DNA of 64,000 bases from CAYPHY01 sp964410625 (lineage in GTDB: Bacteria; Chloroflexota; Anaerolineae; Promineifilales; Promineifilaceae). Below, one piece after another: positions 15,824-23,698 of this stretch. Every line of letters starts with the position of its first letter. Position 1 is the stretch's first letter. The notes beneath the pieces are model-generated. The model ran no database searches. It was not told the origin of the DNA and saw nothing but the letters and a program-made list of their open reading frames with translations. Location of the stretch: assembly GCA_964410625.1 (NCBI GenBank), contig CAYPHY010000015.1:1-64000 (forward strand), read 5' to 3'. Position numbers and translations under genes: made by a program.

Positions 15824-16480
15824 ATGAAAATAGCAATACTAGGTGGAACAGGAAACGAAGGAAGAGGACTTGGCTCCCGCTGGGCGGTGGCCGGGCATGA
15901 GATTATTATTGGATCGCGTTCGGCCGAAAGGGGAGCGCGAGCGGCGGCGGAGATGTGCCAGCAATTCCCAGACGCGAAAATCAGTGGCACAGACAATCGC
16001 AGCGCGGCCGAACAAGCCGACCTGGTTGTCCTCTCTGTCCCTTATGATGCACAAGCGGCGACTCTCGACGAGGTGAAAGAGGCGGTGGAGGGCAAACTGT
16101 TGCTGACGGTCGTTGTCCCCTTGGGTTCGATTAAGGCGCGGTATTGGCGCTTGCCGAGCGGGTTGTCGGCCGCTGAGGAAGCGCAGGAGCAACTGGGTGA
16201 AGGCGTGCGCGTGGTCGCCGCCTTCCAAAACATCTCCTCCGTCCATATGGAGGACCCAAACAGCGCACCCGACTGTGACGTGTTAATCTGTGGCGAGAAG
16301 CGGGTAGACAAGGACATTGTCGCTGAACTGTGTGCCGACGCCGGAATGCGCGGTATTAATGCCGGGGCGTTGCAAAATGCGACCATCGCCGAAGGGTTGA
16401 CCTGCGTGCTGCTCGGCATCAACATCCGCTATAAGATCAAAAACGCGGGGATTCGGATTACCGGTTTGCCCGAAGAATAA
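15824..16480 (+). CDS. npdG: NADPH:F420 oxidoreductase (F420-dependent NADP reductase)
   Basis: 218 residues. The Rossmann start MKIAILGGTGNEGRGLGSRW and IIIGSRSAERG bind NADP(H) and F420. LVVLSVPYDA and LLLTVVVPLG are typical of the NpdG/Fno family. It moves hydride between NADPH and coenzyme F420, supplying F420H2 for LLM-type oxidoreductases such as the one at 12337. It is followed about 95 bases later by cofE, so the two F420 genes probably belong together. There is no strong ribosome site before the ATG. Confidence 0.9.
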   Translation: MKIAILGGTGNEGRGLGSRWAVAGHEIIIGSRSAERGARAAAEMCQQFPDAKISGTDNRSAAEQADLVVLSVPYDAQAATLDEVKEAVEGKLLLTVVVPLGSIKARYWRLPSGLSAAEEAQEQLGEGVRVVAAFQNISSVHMEDPNSAPDCDVLICGEKRVDKDIVAELCADAGMRGINAGALQNATIAEGLTCVLLGINIRYKIKNAGIRITGLPEE

Positions 16481-16487
16481 TTCTCTC

Positions 16488-16554
16488 GACACGAATGACA
16501 CGAAATTACACGAATGGTCGGTTGACTATTTTGTGGAATTCGTGCCATTCGTGT
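16488..16554. repeat. Word hairpin, CACGAAT family
   Basis: Left arm 16488-16517 and right arm 16533-16554, words GACACGAAT/ATTCGTGTC. Begins eight bases after the npdG stop and occupies most of the npdG-cofE spacer. Confidence 0.9.
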
Positions 16555-16573
16555 CAATAGCTCTGTCCTCTCC

Positions 16574-17338
16574 ATGCCCCTCACCCTCTACCCCATCCCC
16601 GGCATCCCCCACGTCCAACCGGGGGATGATGTGGCGGCGTTATTGCTGGAGGCGTTGGCACACGCTCAGATCGCTTTGCAGGCGGGTGATGTGCTGGCGA
16701 TTGCCCAGAAGATTATCTCTAAGGCGGAAGGGCGGCTGGTGGCATTGGCGGCCGTCACCCCCAGCCCTCGCGCCCTCGAAGTCGCCGCGCAAACCAACAA
16801 AGACCCGCGCCTGGTGGAGCTGATCCTGCAAGAGAGCGACGAGATTTCGCGGATGCGGCCGGGTGTGCTGGTTGTCCGCCACCGCCTGGGCTTCACCAGC
16901 GCCAACGCCGGGATTGATCGCTCCAATGTCGCTCAAATAGAGGGTGGGGAAGAGACGGTGCTGCTATTGCCGCAAGACCCTGACGGCTCGGCCGCCCACA
17001 TCCGCGCCGCGATTGCCGAACAAACTGGCGTGGAGGTTGGTGTGGTCGTTTGTGATAGTCACGGCCGTCCCTTTCGCCTGGGAACGGTGGGTATTGCCAT
17101 CGGCGTCGCCGGACTTCCCGCCCTCTGGGATCGCCGCGGCGAACGCGACCTCTATGGCTACGAACTGCAACACACCGATGTGGGGGTAGCGGATGAGATT
17201 GCGGCCGCTGCCGGTTTGTTGATGGGACAGGCGGCCGAGGGGACACCGGCCGTTTTGCTGCGTGGCCTACAGTTGCCGGAGGAGGAGGGGAGAGCGGGAG
17301 ATTTGGTGCGGCCGAAAGAGTTAGACCTCTATCGTTAG
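16574..17338 (+). CDS. cofE: Coenzyme F420:L-glutamate ligase
   Basis: 254 residues, standard length for stand-alone CofE. It adds glutamates to F420-0 using GTP. Family signatures are GDVLAIAQKIISKAEGR (about 37-53), LILQESDEISRMRPG, RHRLGFTSANAGIDRSNV (about 101-118) and VVVCDSHGRPFRLGTVGIAIG. Cytoplasmic. It lacks the C-terminal FMN domain found in actinobacterial FbiB fusions. With the upstream reductase and the LLM enzyme this shows that the organism makes and uses F420. No ribosome site is evident before the ATG. A small antitoxin-like gene starts 5 bases after the stop. Confidence 0.93.
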   Translation: MPLTLYPIPGIPHVQPGDDVAALLLEALAHAQIALQAGDVLAIAQKIISKAEGRLVALAAVTPSPRALEVAAQTNKDPRLVELILQESDEISRMRPGVLVVRHRLGFTSANAGIDRSNVAQIEGGEETVLLLPQDPDGSAAHIRAAIAEQTGVEVGVVVCDSHGRPFRLGTVGIAIGVAGLPALWDRRGERDLYGYELQHTDVGVADEIAAAAGLLMGQAAEGTPAVLLRGLQLPEEEGRAGDLVRPKELDLYR

Positions 17339-17343
17339 AAAAT

Positions 17344-17571
17344 ATGAAAAGGCAAGAAAATAAAACAGTGGCATATGAAGAAGGCGGTTTGTTGCCACAT
17401 TATGACTTTGATTATTCCAAAGCAAAACCTAATCGCTTTGCTGAGAGAATGAAAGAAGATAGTCTGGTTGTTGTGCTAGACCCTGATGTATCGGCTGTCT
17501 TTAAATCACCAGAAGCGGTCAACGCAGCCCTTCGTGCCTTAATCGCTGCTTTTCAAAATCTATCGGAATGA
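17344..17571 (+). CDS. Small antitoxin-like protein (CopG/BrnA-type)
   Basis: 75 residues. The layout LLPHYDFDYSKAKPNRFA followed by VVVLDPDVSAVFKSPEAVNAALRALI matches the N-terminal and DNA-binding parts of small type II antitoxins that are usually paired with a RelE/BrnT-like toxin. No toxin gene is present on either side: cofE lies 5 bases upstream and the next gene is convergent. It may be an orphan or may have lost its partner. It is more AT-rich than cofE, consistent with recent arrival. Confidence 0.6.
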   Translation: MKRQENKTVAYEEGGLLPHYDFDYSKAKPNRFAERMKEDSLVVVLDPDVSAVFKSPEAVNAALRALIAAFQNLSE

Positions 17572-17582
17572 GTCGCGGCCGT

Positions 17583-18125
17583 TCATTTGAAATCTTCCGG
17601 CAACCCGCCGCGAATCGCTAGCAAGTTGCCTGTTCTGGCTGAAAGAACGTAGTTGACGCCTTCGGCCGCAACTGGCCCCTCAATTCCAACGCCGATCATT
17701 CGCAAACGCACATTGCCTCTAATCGTAATTGACCAGACGGAACCGACATTAGCCTCAGTTGAGGGGTGGAACCATTCATTCAAGCCAAGTGCCTTGCTTT
17801 CTTCTCCCCGGCTGGAAAACTGTTCCAGGGTAATACGCTCTGGATCGGATACGAGCGTCTCTAATCCCCACGGTTCCGCCCATTCCGCCCAGCCGGCATC
17901 ATAAACCAAAAGCTGCTGAAGTACCTCTTCGGGTGTCTCCAGGGGTTTAGGAAGTGGAACGGCCGTTGGCCCCGGATCAAAGATAAGTTCATCTTCATTT
18001 GGAGGTGGGGGAGCTGGTGTTGGTTGTTGATAAACACTTGCACCCGCATAACCTGCTATGAAGTTAGAGAAAGTAATAAAAGTAACGAGAAGAAGTGCAA
18101 CCAGTAATAAACCGTGCGTTTTCAT
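17583..18125 (-). CDS. Secreted protein of unknown function
   Basis: 180 residues. Signal peptide or anchor at 5-29 (GLLLVALLLVTFITFSNFIAGY), then a Pro-rich stretch (PTPAPPPPNEDE) and a mixed alpha/beta region of about 120 residues ending in VNYVLSARTGNLLAIRGGLP. No family recognised. It is lower in GC than the flanking F420 genes, as is the next gene. The two may form an acquired pair, both exported and on the same strand. Confidence 0.65.
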   Translation of the reverse strand: MKTHGLLLVALLLVTFITFSNFIAGYAGASVYQQPTPAPPPPNEDELIFDPGPTAVPLPKPLETPEEVLQQLLVYDAGWAEWAEPWGLETLVSDPERITLEQFSSRGEESKALGLNEWFHPSTEANVGSVWSITIRGNVRLRMIGVGIEGPVAAEGVNYVLSARTGNLLAIRGGLPEDFK

Positions 18126-18181
18126 TTGTTAACTCCTCAATTTAGTTCAAATCAGAGCTTTCTTCCTTCTAGGAGTAAGAT

Positions 18182-18925
18182 TTAACACGGCCCCCAACCA
18201 AAAGCGCCGAATTGATAGGGGCGAAAAACACAGTAAGGTCCAATTACTTGCGGATTAGTATACTCATATTGTACCCAAGCAGAGCTACCAGTTAACTTAT
18301 ATCTCATGTTATTGCATTCGGCACCTAAAGGAATTGGGGGCTGGTTGAATGAGTTCTTTTCACCCTCCGCGCCGCAGAATACTAGATGACCTTGAGTGAA
18401 GTTCAAATTGGAGAAATGGTAGACTGGGGTATTTCCTCTCCAGGCTTCCCATCGCTGGGCTGTATTACTATACAACGTCTGAAATGTATACCAACTATTA
18501 GGATTCAAGTAGGCTATATCGAATACAACTAATGGAGGAGGGTTTAAGCCAGTGCTTCTAAACGCTGCAAATTGCTGCAACTGATTGGGGGAATTATCTG
18601 AAGCCAATCCCCTGATCACACCAGTCTCAAACCAACCATGACCCATATCTATACTACAGGGTACTACAGCAGTCGTGCAGACACCTGTCATGCTTGCAAT
18701 AAACCAATAATTTGGAGGGTGATTTGCTGACCAGATATTTACTCGTGTACCTCGCACATTACCGACCGTTCTTGTACCAAATGCTTTACCAAAGAAACTG
18801 CCTTGTGCCAACGCAATTTCAGCCCACATAAGCGAATTTATCGCAATGAGCATAAAACATACAAAGGATATGATTCTCTTTTTTCTGTCTTCTGTAACTT
18901 GCGGAAACATAACGTAAACCCCCAT
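18182..18925 (-). CDS. Secreted protein of unknown function, low GC
   Basis: 247 residues. Membrane or signal segment at about 18-40 (IISFVCFMLIAINSLMWAEI, cleavage near ALAQ). The mature part is rich in Asn, Trp, Tyr and Pro, with several cysteines (VCTTAVVPCS, VFCGAE, AECNN, PYCVF, WGPC), suggesting disulfides and an extracellular beta-rich fold. Its arrangement faintly recalls neprosin-like secreted proteins, but I cannot support that assignment. Base composition is distinctly more AT-rich than the surrounding DNA, so transfer is possible. An alternative ATG lies five codons in. Confidence 0.65.
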   Translation of the reverse strand: MGVYVMFPQVTEDRKKRIISFVCFMLIAINSLMWAEIALAQGSFFGKAFGTRTVGNVRGTRVNIWSANHPPNYWFIASMTGVCTTAVVPCSIDMGHGWFETGVIRGLASDNSPNQLQQFAAFRSTGLNPPPLVVFDIAYLNPNSWYTFQTLYSNTAQRWEAWRGNTPVYHFSNLNFTQGHLVFCGAEGEKNSFNQPPIPLGAECNNMRYKLTGSSAWVQYEYTNPQVIGPYCVFRPYQFGAFGWGPC

Positions 18926-19008
18926 TACGCTTGGTTAATGATAAGCGCTTTCTTCCAACAAGACATAGATAAGATTGAAACCTGTGTACATATTAAAGAA
19001 AAATTGAT

Positions 19009-19019
19009 GGGGGGGGGGG
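19009..19019. repeat. Homopolymer run of 11 G
   Basis: Eleven consecutive Gs in the 169-bp region upstream of the low-GC secreted protein and downstream of the PLD gene. Such a tract could slip; it could also be a sequencing artefact. No gene crosses it. Confidence 0.9.
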
Positions 19020-19094
19020 CAATAGGAAAAAAGTAATGCCGTTTGATGAGACTTTATGAAGATACTGATTGGAGTAACAGAAAGAATAGATAGT

Positions 19095-20360
19095 TCAGCA
19101 AGTGATTGTGTTCGGCCCCAATGACATGACCTCGGCCGCCAACGCCGACGGCAATAAGCTCAGCGGGGTATTGGGGTCGAACGCCTCGGCCCAACGGCGC
19201 TCAAACTCTTGCAGGTAGTGGGCGGCAATGGCCGGGTTGGTGAGCACCAACACGTTTTCGTCGTTGCTGTTGTTGGCGTTGTTGGAGAAGTTGAGCGAGC
19301 CGGTGATCACCGTCTTGTTGTCAATGACGATCACCTTGTGGTGGAACGTCCCGGGATTGCCGTCCTGACGCATGGCCGTTCTGTTTACGCAGTACAACGG
19401 CCGCAACTGGCTAAACTCCGTCTGGCTACCCCGTAGCTCAAAAATTCCCTGCACATCTATCCCCGCTTCCATCCGTTCGCGCACGGCCGCGCCCAACTCC
19501 GTGTGGGTGAAGGAAAACGCCATGAAGCGAATACTCTCCTGGGCATTGGCGACCAGGGGGATGAGTTGCTCAACCGCTTTATCTTCCGGGGCGAAGATGA
19601 CCTGTACCGGCGTGCCATTGAGCCGCGTGGACTGATCATCCAGCGTGGAGGGGGAGCGCGGGCCAAACTGTCCCTCCTCCCACATCTCGTTAAACTCCCG
19701 CGCATACATCCCCGCCAAACGCGGGGAACGGATCACGAGCACATTATTGTTGTTGCGAAAGCTGCCGTTGCGGGTCAGATTGGTTGAGCCGGTCCAGACG
19801 GTGCGGCTGTCGAAGATGATGAATTTGTTGTGCATCAGCGCGGAACGGCCGTCATCCCGCACCTCAATCCCCGCCTGGCGCAACATAGCAAACTGCCCAT
19901 GACCGGCGTCTTCATCCGCCCCCAGGCCAAACTCATCATCCGTCACCCATTGCACTTGAACCCCTCGTTGATGGGCGGCGATCAATGCCTCGGCCACCGG
20001 GGTCAAATCAAATTCAAAGGCGGCAATGTGGATTGAACGCTCGGCGTTGTTGATCAATTCAATCAGCTTTTCAGGAATGGTACCGGTGAGATTATTGGGA
20101 TCGTTGAGTGATATGGGGTCGCTGAAGTAGACCTGCCACCAATCGCTACCGCTATCAGTGACTATAACTGGCGTGGGTGTGGTGGGTGTGGGTGTGGTCG
20201 TAAACAACCCGGCAGGGTCTTCGCCCGTTGCCGCAAAGTAGACAGCCAGGATCAGCGTACAGATGAAGGTGATGATCCCGGCGAGCTTCCCGCCACTGTT
20301 TTTCTTTGTTGAACTGTTGGAATTGGAAGAGGTTTTTCTTTTGCTGTTGCCTTTAGCCAC
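19095..20360 (-). CDS. Phospholipase D-fold protein with two HKD motifs, membrane-anchored
   Basis: 421 residues. A Ser/Asn/Lys-rich N-terminus precedes one membrane helix (about 27-45, LAGIITFICTLILAVYFAATG). Two PLD half-domains follow, each with an HxK(x)4D motif: HNKFIIFD near 175, then TGSTNLTRNG; and HHKVIVID near 338, then TGSLNFSNNAN. Both catalytic histidines and lysines are intact. PLD-family members include phospholipases, nucleases and transphosphatidylases. The single anchor and compact domains resemble exported Nuc-like nucleases or PLDs. Substrate cannot be told from sequence. The partner or pathway is not evident from its neighbours. Confidence 0.88.
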   Translation of the reverse strand: MAKGNSKRKTSSNSNSSTKKNSGGKLAGIITFICTLILAVYFAATGEDPAGLFTTTPTPTTPTPVIVTDSGSDWWQVYFSDPISLNDPNNLTGTIPEKLIELINNAERSIHIAAFEFDLTPVAEALIAAHQRGVQVQWVTDDEFGLGADEDAGHGQFAMLRQAGIEVRDDGRSALMHNKFIIFDSRTVWTGSTNLTRNGSFRNNNNVLVIRSPRLAGMYAREFNEMWEEGQFGPRSPSTLDDQSTRLNGTPVQVIFAPEDKAVEQLIPLVANAQESIRFMAFSFTHTELGAAVRERMEAGIDVQGIFELRGSQTEFSQLRPLYCVNRTAMRQDGNPGTFHHKVIVIDNKTVITGSLNFSNNANNSNDENVLVLTNPAIAAHYLQEFERRWAEAFDPNTPLSLLPSALAAEVMSLGPNTITC

Positions 20361-20413
20361 TTTTTAACCTTGACTTTGGGAGTGATAAACATTAATGAAT
20401 AAGCGATGACCGC

Positions 20414-21067
20414 TTACTGCTTACCGCCGGTCGTTCGCTCTTCGATAAAGCGGCGCAGATTGTTGATCAGTTGAACTGGATTATGGAGGAGGTTTGTTTG
20501 CTCGCGGACAAATGCCGCCCGTGCTTCGGCCGATGGCGGGGCAAAGTTCGCGCCATATACCTTGCTGGCTTGTTCCACAATCTTTTCTAAAGCTGATTCG
20601 CTCGTCTCCATTCCAGCAACATATTGGTTGATCGAGCGCATCATGCCGCGCAAGGCCCGCATCTGTTCGCTCATGCTAATCTCGCTACCGCCGCCCCACA
20701 CCGCGCTCAGATTGCGGGCAATCATCCGCGCGTTGGCAACGCCCCATTCGAGCAACTCATTAGCGGCCGCATCGTCCAGATCGGCCGTCAGGCTTTCGTT
20801 ATCGAGAATGCTCTGCGCGGCGGCCGTTTCTTCTGGCGTAGGTGGTGGAGTTGGCGATGGGGGCGCAGGGGCAGCTTCGGAGGGTTGAGCTGTTGCTGTT
20901 GCGGCTGGTGGCGGTGGTGGCACTTCTGGTTCGGCAGGAATGGCGTCCTCCGCCTCGGCCGCCGGTTCTGCTGACATTGCTGTTGTACCCTCAGCCTCGA
21001 CCACATCAGGTGTTCCACGAATCCAGTCACGTAGGGAAGCAAAAAGGCGTCTTATCATGACGCCCAT
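20414..21067 (-). CDS. Ala/Pro/Glu-rich protein of unknown function
   Basis: 217 residues from the ATG at 21067, chosen because longer in-frame starts fall inside the terminator at 21094-21131 and because a TTGAGGG site precedes this ATG. A short basic amphipathic start (MIRRLFASLRDWIRG) precedes a low-complexity Ala/Pro/Glu/Thr segment (to about 100). The last 115 residues are helical (ANELLEWGVANARMIARNLS, SESALEKIVEQASKVYGANF, LLHNPVQLINNLRRFIEERT). No catalytic motif. No family recognised. Confidence 0.65.
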   Translation of the reverse strand: MGVMIRRLFASLRDWIRGTPDVVEAEGTTAMSAEPAAEAEDAIPAEPEVPPPPPAATATAQPSEAAPAPPSPTPPPTPEETAAAQSILDNESLTADLDDAAANELLEWGVANARMIARNLSAVWGGGSEISMSEQMRALRGMMRSINQYVAGMETSESALEKIVEQASKVYGANFAPPSAEARAAFVREQTNLLHNPVQLINNLRRFIEERTTGGKQ

Positions 21068-21093
21068 TGTACCCTCAATAGAACAGATGTAAC

Positions 21094-21131
21094 AAAAAGA
21101 CGGCCGTTCCACTGGGAACGGCCGTCTTTTA
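21094..21131. terminator. Perfect-stem intrinsic terminator
   Basis: 16-bp perfect inverted repeat (21095-21110 and 21115-21130) with a four-base loop ACTG and A/T tracts on both sides. It lies about 30 bases after the stop of the minus-strand gene at 21163. It should terminate that transcript. Confidence 0.9.
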
Positions 21132-21162
21132 AGAGGGAAAACTGTCTAATCCGCGTTCTGTT

Positions 21163-22368
21163 CTATTCGGGCCAGGCCACTTCTAGCGCGTGGCACTGTC
21201 CTCGCGCCAGCCAGCCATAGGTTGTGCCGGGGGCGGGGTTGACGATCCGCATCTCCACCGGCGGTGAGCCATCTCCATGGTGGAAGAAGACCTGCACATA
21301 GACCGTCGGATGGGTAATGTCAATGTCATATATCCAACCACTATCCATCCAGCCCTCTTCGGCGTACCAGGAGGCCAGCTCACGGCCGCCCACTTCGCGC
21401 ACCACATATAGTCCACGCCGGGCTTCGTCGCCACCGAGGTCAAAATTAATGCGCAGACAGGTGTTCAGCCGCGGCTCCTTGGTAGCCGTTGGTGTGGCAG
21501 TCCCTTGTCCCTCGCCCGGCGGGTTTGTGGCGGTGGGGGAGGGGGTTGCCGTTGCGGGCGTAGTTGCGGTGGCAGTCGCGCTGGCGGTCGCTGTTGGCGG
21601 CAATGTCGCTGTTGCCGTCGGTGTTTCCAGCGGGCCATCGTCCGGCGTTTGGGTTGGCGTTACTGATGGATCAGTTGTCGCCGAAGGAGATGGCGTGGCG
21701 GTCAAGGTTGCTGATATCTCCGGCGTCGCTGTCAGCGTGGCGGTCACTTCCGTTGTTGGCGTGCTGGTCACGGTGGCAGTAAATACGGCCGTTGCCGTAG
21801 CTGTCTCGGTAGGTGGCGGTGTTGGTGTCACCTGATTCTCACAGGGGAGACTAGCCATCGCCACACTATCTTCCGCAAAGAAGGTCAACTCGCCTGTCTC
21901 GGGGATGATGAAGCTGTCGTAAGTAACCATACCCTGTGGCACTTCGCGAATTTCTACCCCATTTAAGAAAAAGCGGTTGATACGGTTGTCAATATCATCA
22001 TCAATCTGCCCATACTCAAATAAGCAGCCCGCCTCTAATACGCCGAAATTGTGATAGTCATGGTAGATGGGAAATCCACCAACCGGCACAAAGGTTGTGG
22101 ACCACACCCGCTCGCGATTTCCGGCCGTATAGGAAGGGCCGTCATGGTACTCAAAGCGAAAGGGGAGATGCTTAACAATGAATATGTGGTTGGAATCGAT
22201 CTGAAAGTCACCAGGCCCTTCGCCCAAATATGTCACTTGTGGCAGACCGCCCGATTGTTGGGTGATGTCGGCCGCTGGCTCTCCACCACTCTGCTGCCGG
22301 TCTAGCAAGCCCACCCAACCAACAGCCAATAATAATATAAATCCGATTGCACCAATACGTTGGATCAC
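21163..22368 (-). CDS. Secreted protein with long Thr/Ala/Pro linker
   Basis: 401 residues. Signal peptide at 1-22 (IGAIGFILLLAVGWVGLLD). Residues about 45-195 form a beta-rich domain (FQIDSNHIFIVKHLPFRFEY and GCLFEYGQIDDDIDNRINRF). Then comes a linker of roughly 105 residues made of TATA, TPTT and TPSPTA repeats, likely extended and possibly glycosylated. The C-terminal domain of about 90 residues starts CLRINFDLGGDEARRG and contains VYVQVFFHHGDGSPPVEM. No family recognised. Its own terminator follows. Confidence 0.72.
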   Translation of the reverse strand: MIQRIGAIGFILLLAVGWVGLLDRQQSGGEPAADITQQSGGLPQVTYLGEGPGDFQIDSNHIFIVKHLPFRFEYHDGPSYTAGNRERVWSTTFVPVGGFPIYHDYHNFGVLEAGCLFEYGQIDDDIDNRINRFFLNGVEIREVPQGMVTYDSFIIPETGELTFFAEDSVAMASLPCENQVTPTPPPTETATATAVFTATVTSTPTTEVTATLTATPEISATLTATPSPSATTDPSVTPTQTPDDGPLETPTATATLPPTATASATATATTPATATPSPTATNPPGEGQGTATPTATKEPRLNTCLRINFDLGGDEARRGLYVVREVGGRELASWYAEEGWMDSGWIYDIDITHPTVYVQVFFHHGDGSPPVEMRIVNPAPGTTYGWLARGQCHALEVAWPE

Positions 22369-22623
22369 AGTTACCTACCTTCCTGATTCAATTGTTCATC
22401 TACAAATACTGCGCCTGTTAAACTAGAGGAGGGTTAAATCTTCTCCCTCGACGAGAGCATACAATACTCACTCCACTTTTTTACCCTCCAAACCTTTCAA
22501 TTAAGTTTACGATTATCAGCAAAAAGCCTGTGTTGGCTATATACCAGGATACATATTGCTGAATGAAGTGAATATACGTTCAGATGTGGATGGCAGGTGG
22601 CGGATGGGGGATGAACTGCGCAG

Positions 22624-23574
22624 CTAGGTTGAGGACGAACGACCCAATACATGGAGCTTGGCAGCAATAAATTCTTGGTGCGTCAATTTGATCCCAGTGG
22701 CGATATTGCGTATCTCCTCGGTCTCTTCAAAGGATAGTTGCCCATCGGCCGCTGCCACCGCAAACAACGCCCGCGCCATCTTGATACATTCCTCATAGGT
22801 GAAATGTTCTCCGAACTCACGAGAGAGGCGGAAGAAGTCGAGGTATTGGGCTTCTTCCGAGATGGCGATTTCGATCACCAGTTCCGCTTCAGCAGTGGTC
22901 AGCTCCCAATAACGGAGCAGGGCGTCGCGCATGGCGGCTTTCTCCTCTGCCGTCACCTGGTCATCAACGTGGGCGACATGGGCCAACAGACCTCCGGCCA
23001 ACCCCAGCCGCCGCAACTCCCTGTCGCTGAGGGCTGGTATACGCTCTTGCCCTTGCTGGCGCATCCGCAAATTGTAATAGACCTTGTTTTTTACATAGTC
23101 GTCGAAGCGATGCTCCCGGTTGGGTGCATTCGCCAATGCTTGCGAGCGCCGGTTGAGCAGGCTGCGCGAAAAGCGTGCAATTAGCCCTCCCAAACCCGTA
23201 TCGGCCGCGCGAACGGCCGCTTCAATCTCGCGGGCAATTGCCTGCTCTTCGCCAGTCGTCGCCCCATCAGCCTTGATCATCTTATCAAGCGCTTCCAGGG
23301 CCAATTTCTGACTGGATGAGGATGAAATCTGTTGTCGAAGCTCATTCAGCAACCGTTCCCTTTCCGCTTGCCCAATCGGGGTATCAATGTACATCTTTAG
23401 CTCATCCCAATGTTGGGCATCCACTTCCGGCAGATTAAACAGGAGGTCTTTTAAGCTGTTGATCTCGTCCTCGCTGACTTCGCCATCCGCCCAGGCAGCG
23501 GCAATGACCACCTTTGCCAGGGTCATGATCAGTTCTTCGTTGTCGATATTACCCATATTACCCATATCACCCAT
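22624..23574 (-). CDS. TerB-like protein with two helical repeats
   Basis: 316 residues from the ATG at 23574; upstream in-frame codons lie inside the nuoN terminator. The start is preceded by GAGGT and begins with tandem MGDMGNMGN. Two TerB-like bundles are visible: about 13-85 (LIMTLAKVVIAAAWADGEVS with DEINSLKDLL) and about 180-300 (LAHVAHVDDQVTAEEKAAMR and MARALFAVAAADGQLSFEET). The ADGEVS/ADGQLS acidic turn is the hallmark of TerB folds, which bind metal ions and associate with membranes in tellurite and stress systems. No other ter genes are present, so a general stress role is more likely than tellurite resistance. Confidence 0.82.
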   Translation of the reverse strand: MGDMGNMGNIDNEELIMTLAKVVIAAAWADGEVSEDEINSLKDLLFNLPEVDAQHWDELKMYIDTPIGQAERERLLNELRQQISSSSSQKLALEALDKMIKADGATTGEEQAIAREIEAAVRAADTGLGGLIARFSRSLLNRRSQALANAPNREHRFDDYVKNKVYYNLRMRQQGQERIPALSDRELRRLGLAGGLLAHVAHVDDQVTAEEKAAMRDALLRYWELTTAEAELVIEIAISEEAQYLDFFRLSREFGEHFTYEECIKMARALFAVAAADGQLSFEETEEIRNIATGIKLTHQEFIAAKLHVLGRSSST

Positions 23575-23593
23575 ATCACTTGTACCTCGCTGA

Positions 23594-23631
23594 AAACAAA
23601 AACAGGGCAAGCAGATAGCTTGCCCTGTTTG
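23594..23631 (-). terminator. Intrinsic terminator after nuoN
   Basis: 13-bp perfect stem (23600-23612 and 23618-23630) with loop AGATA. On the minus strand it is followed by TTTTGTTTT. It lies about 70 bases after the nuoN stop and marks the end of the nuo locus transcript. Confidence 0.92.
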
Positions 23632-23698
23632 ATCTTATCACTTTTCATCTAACCGGCCGCATGGAAACGCCGGTCCATTAGCTTCCATTAACCCCTAA

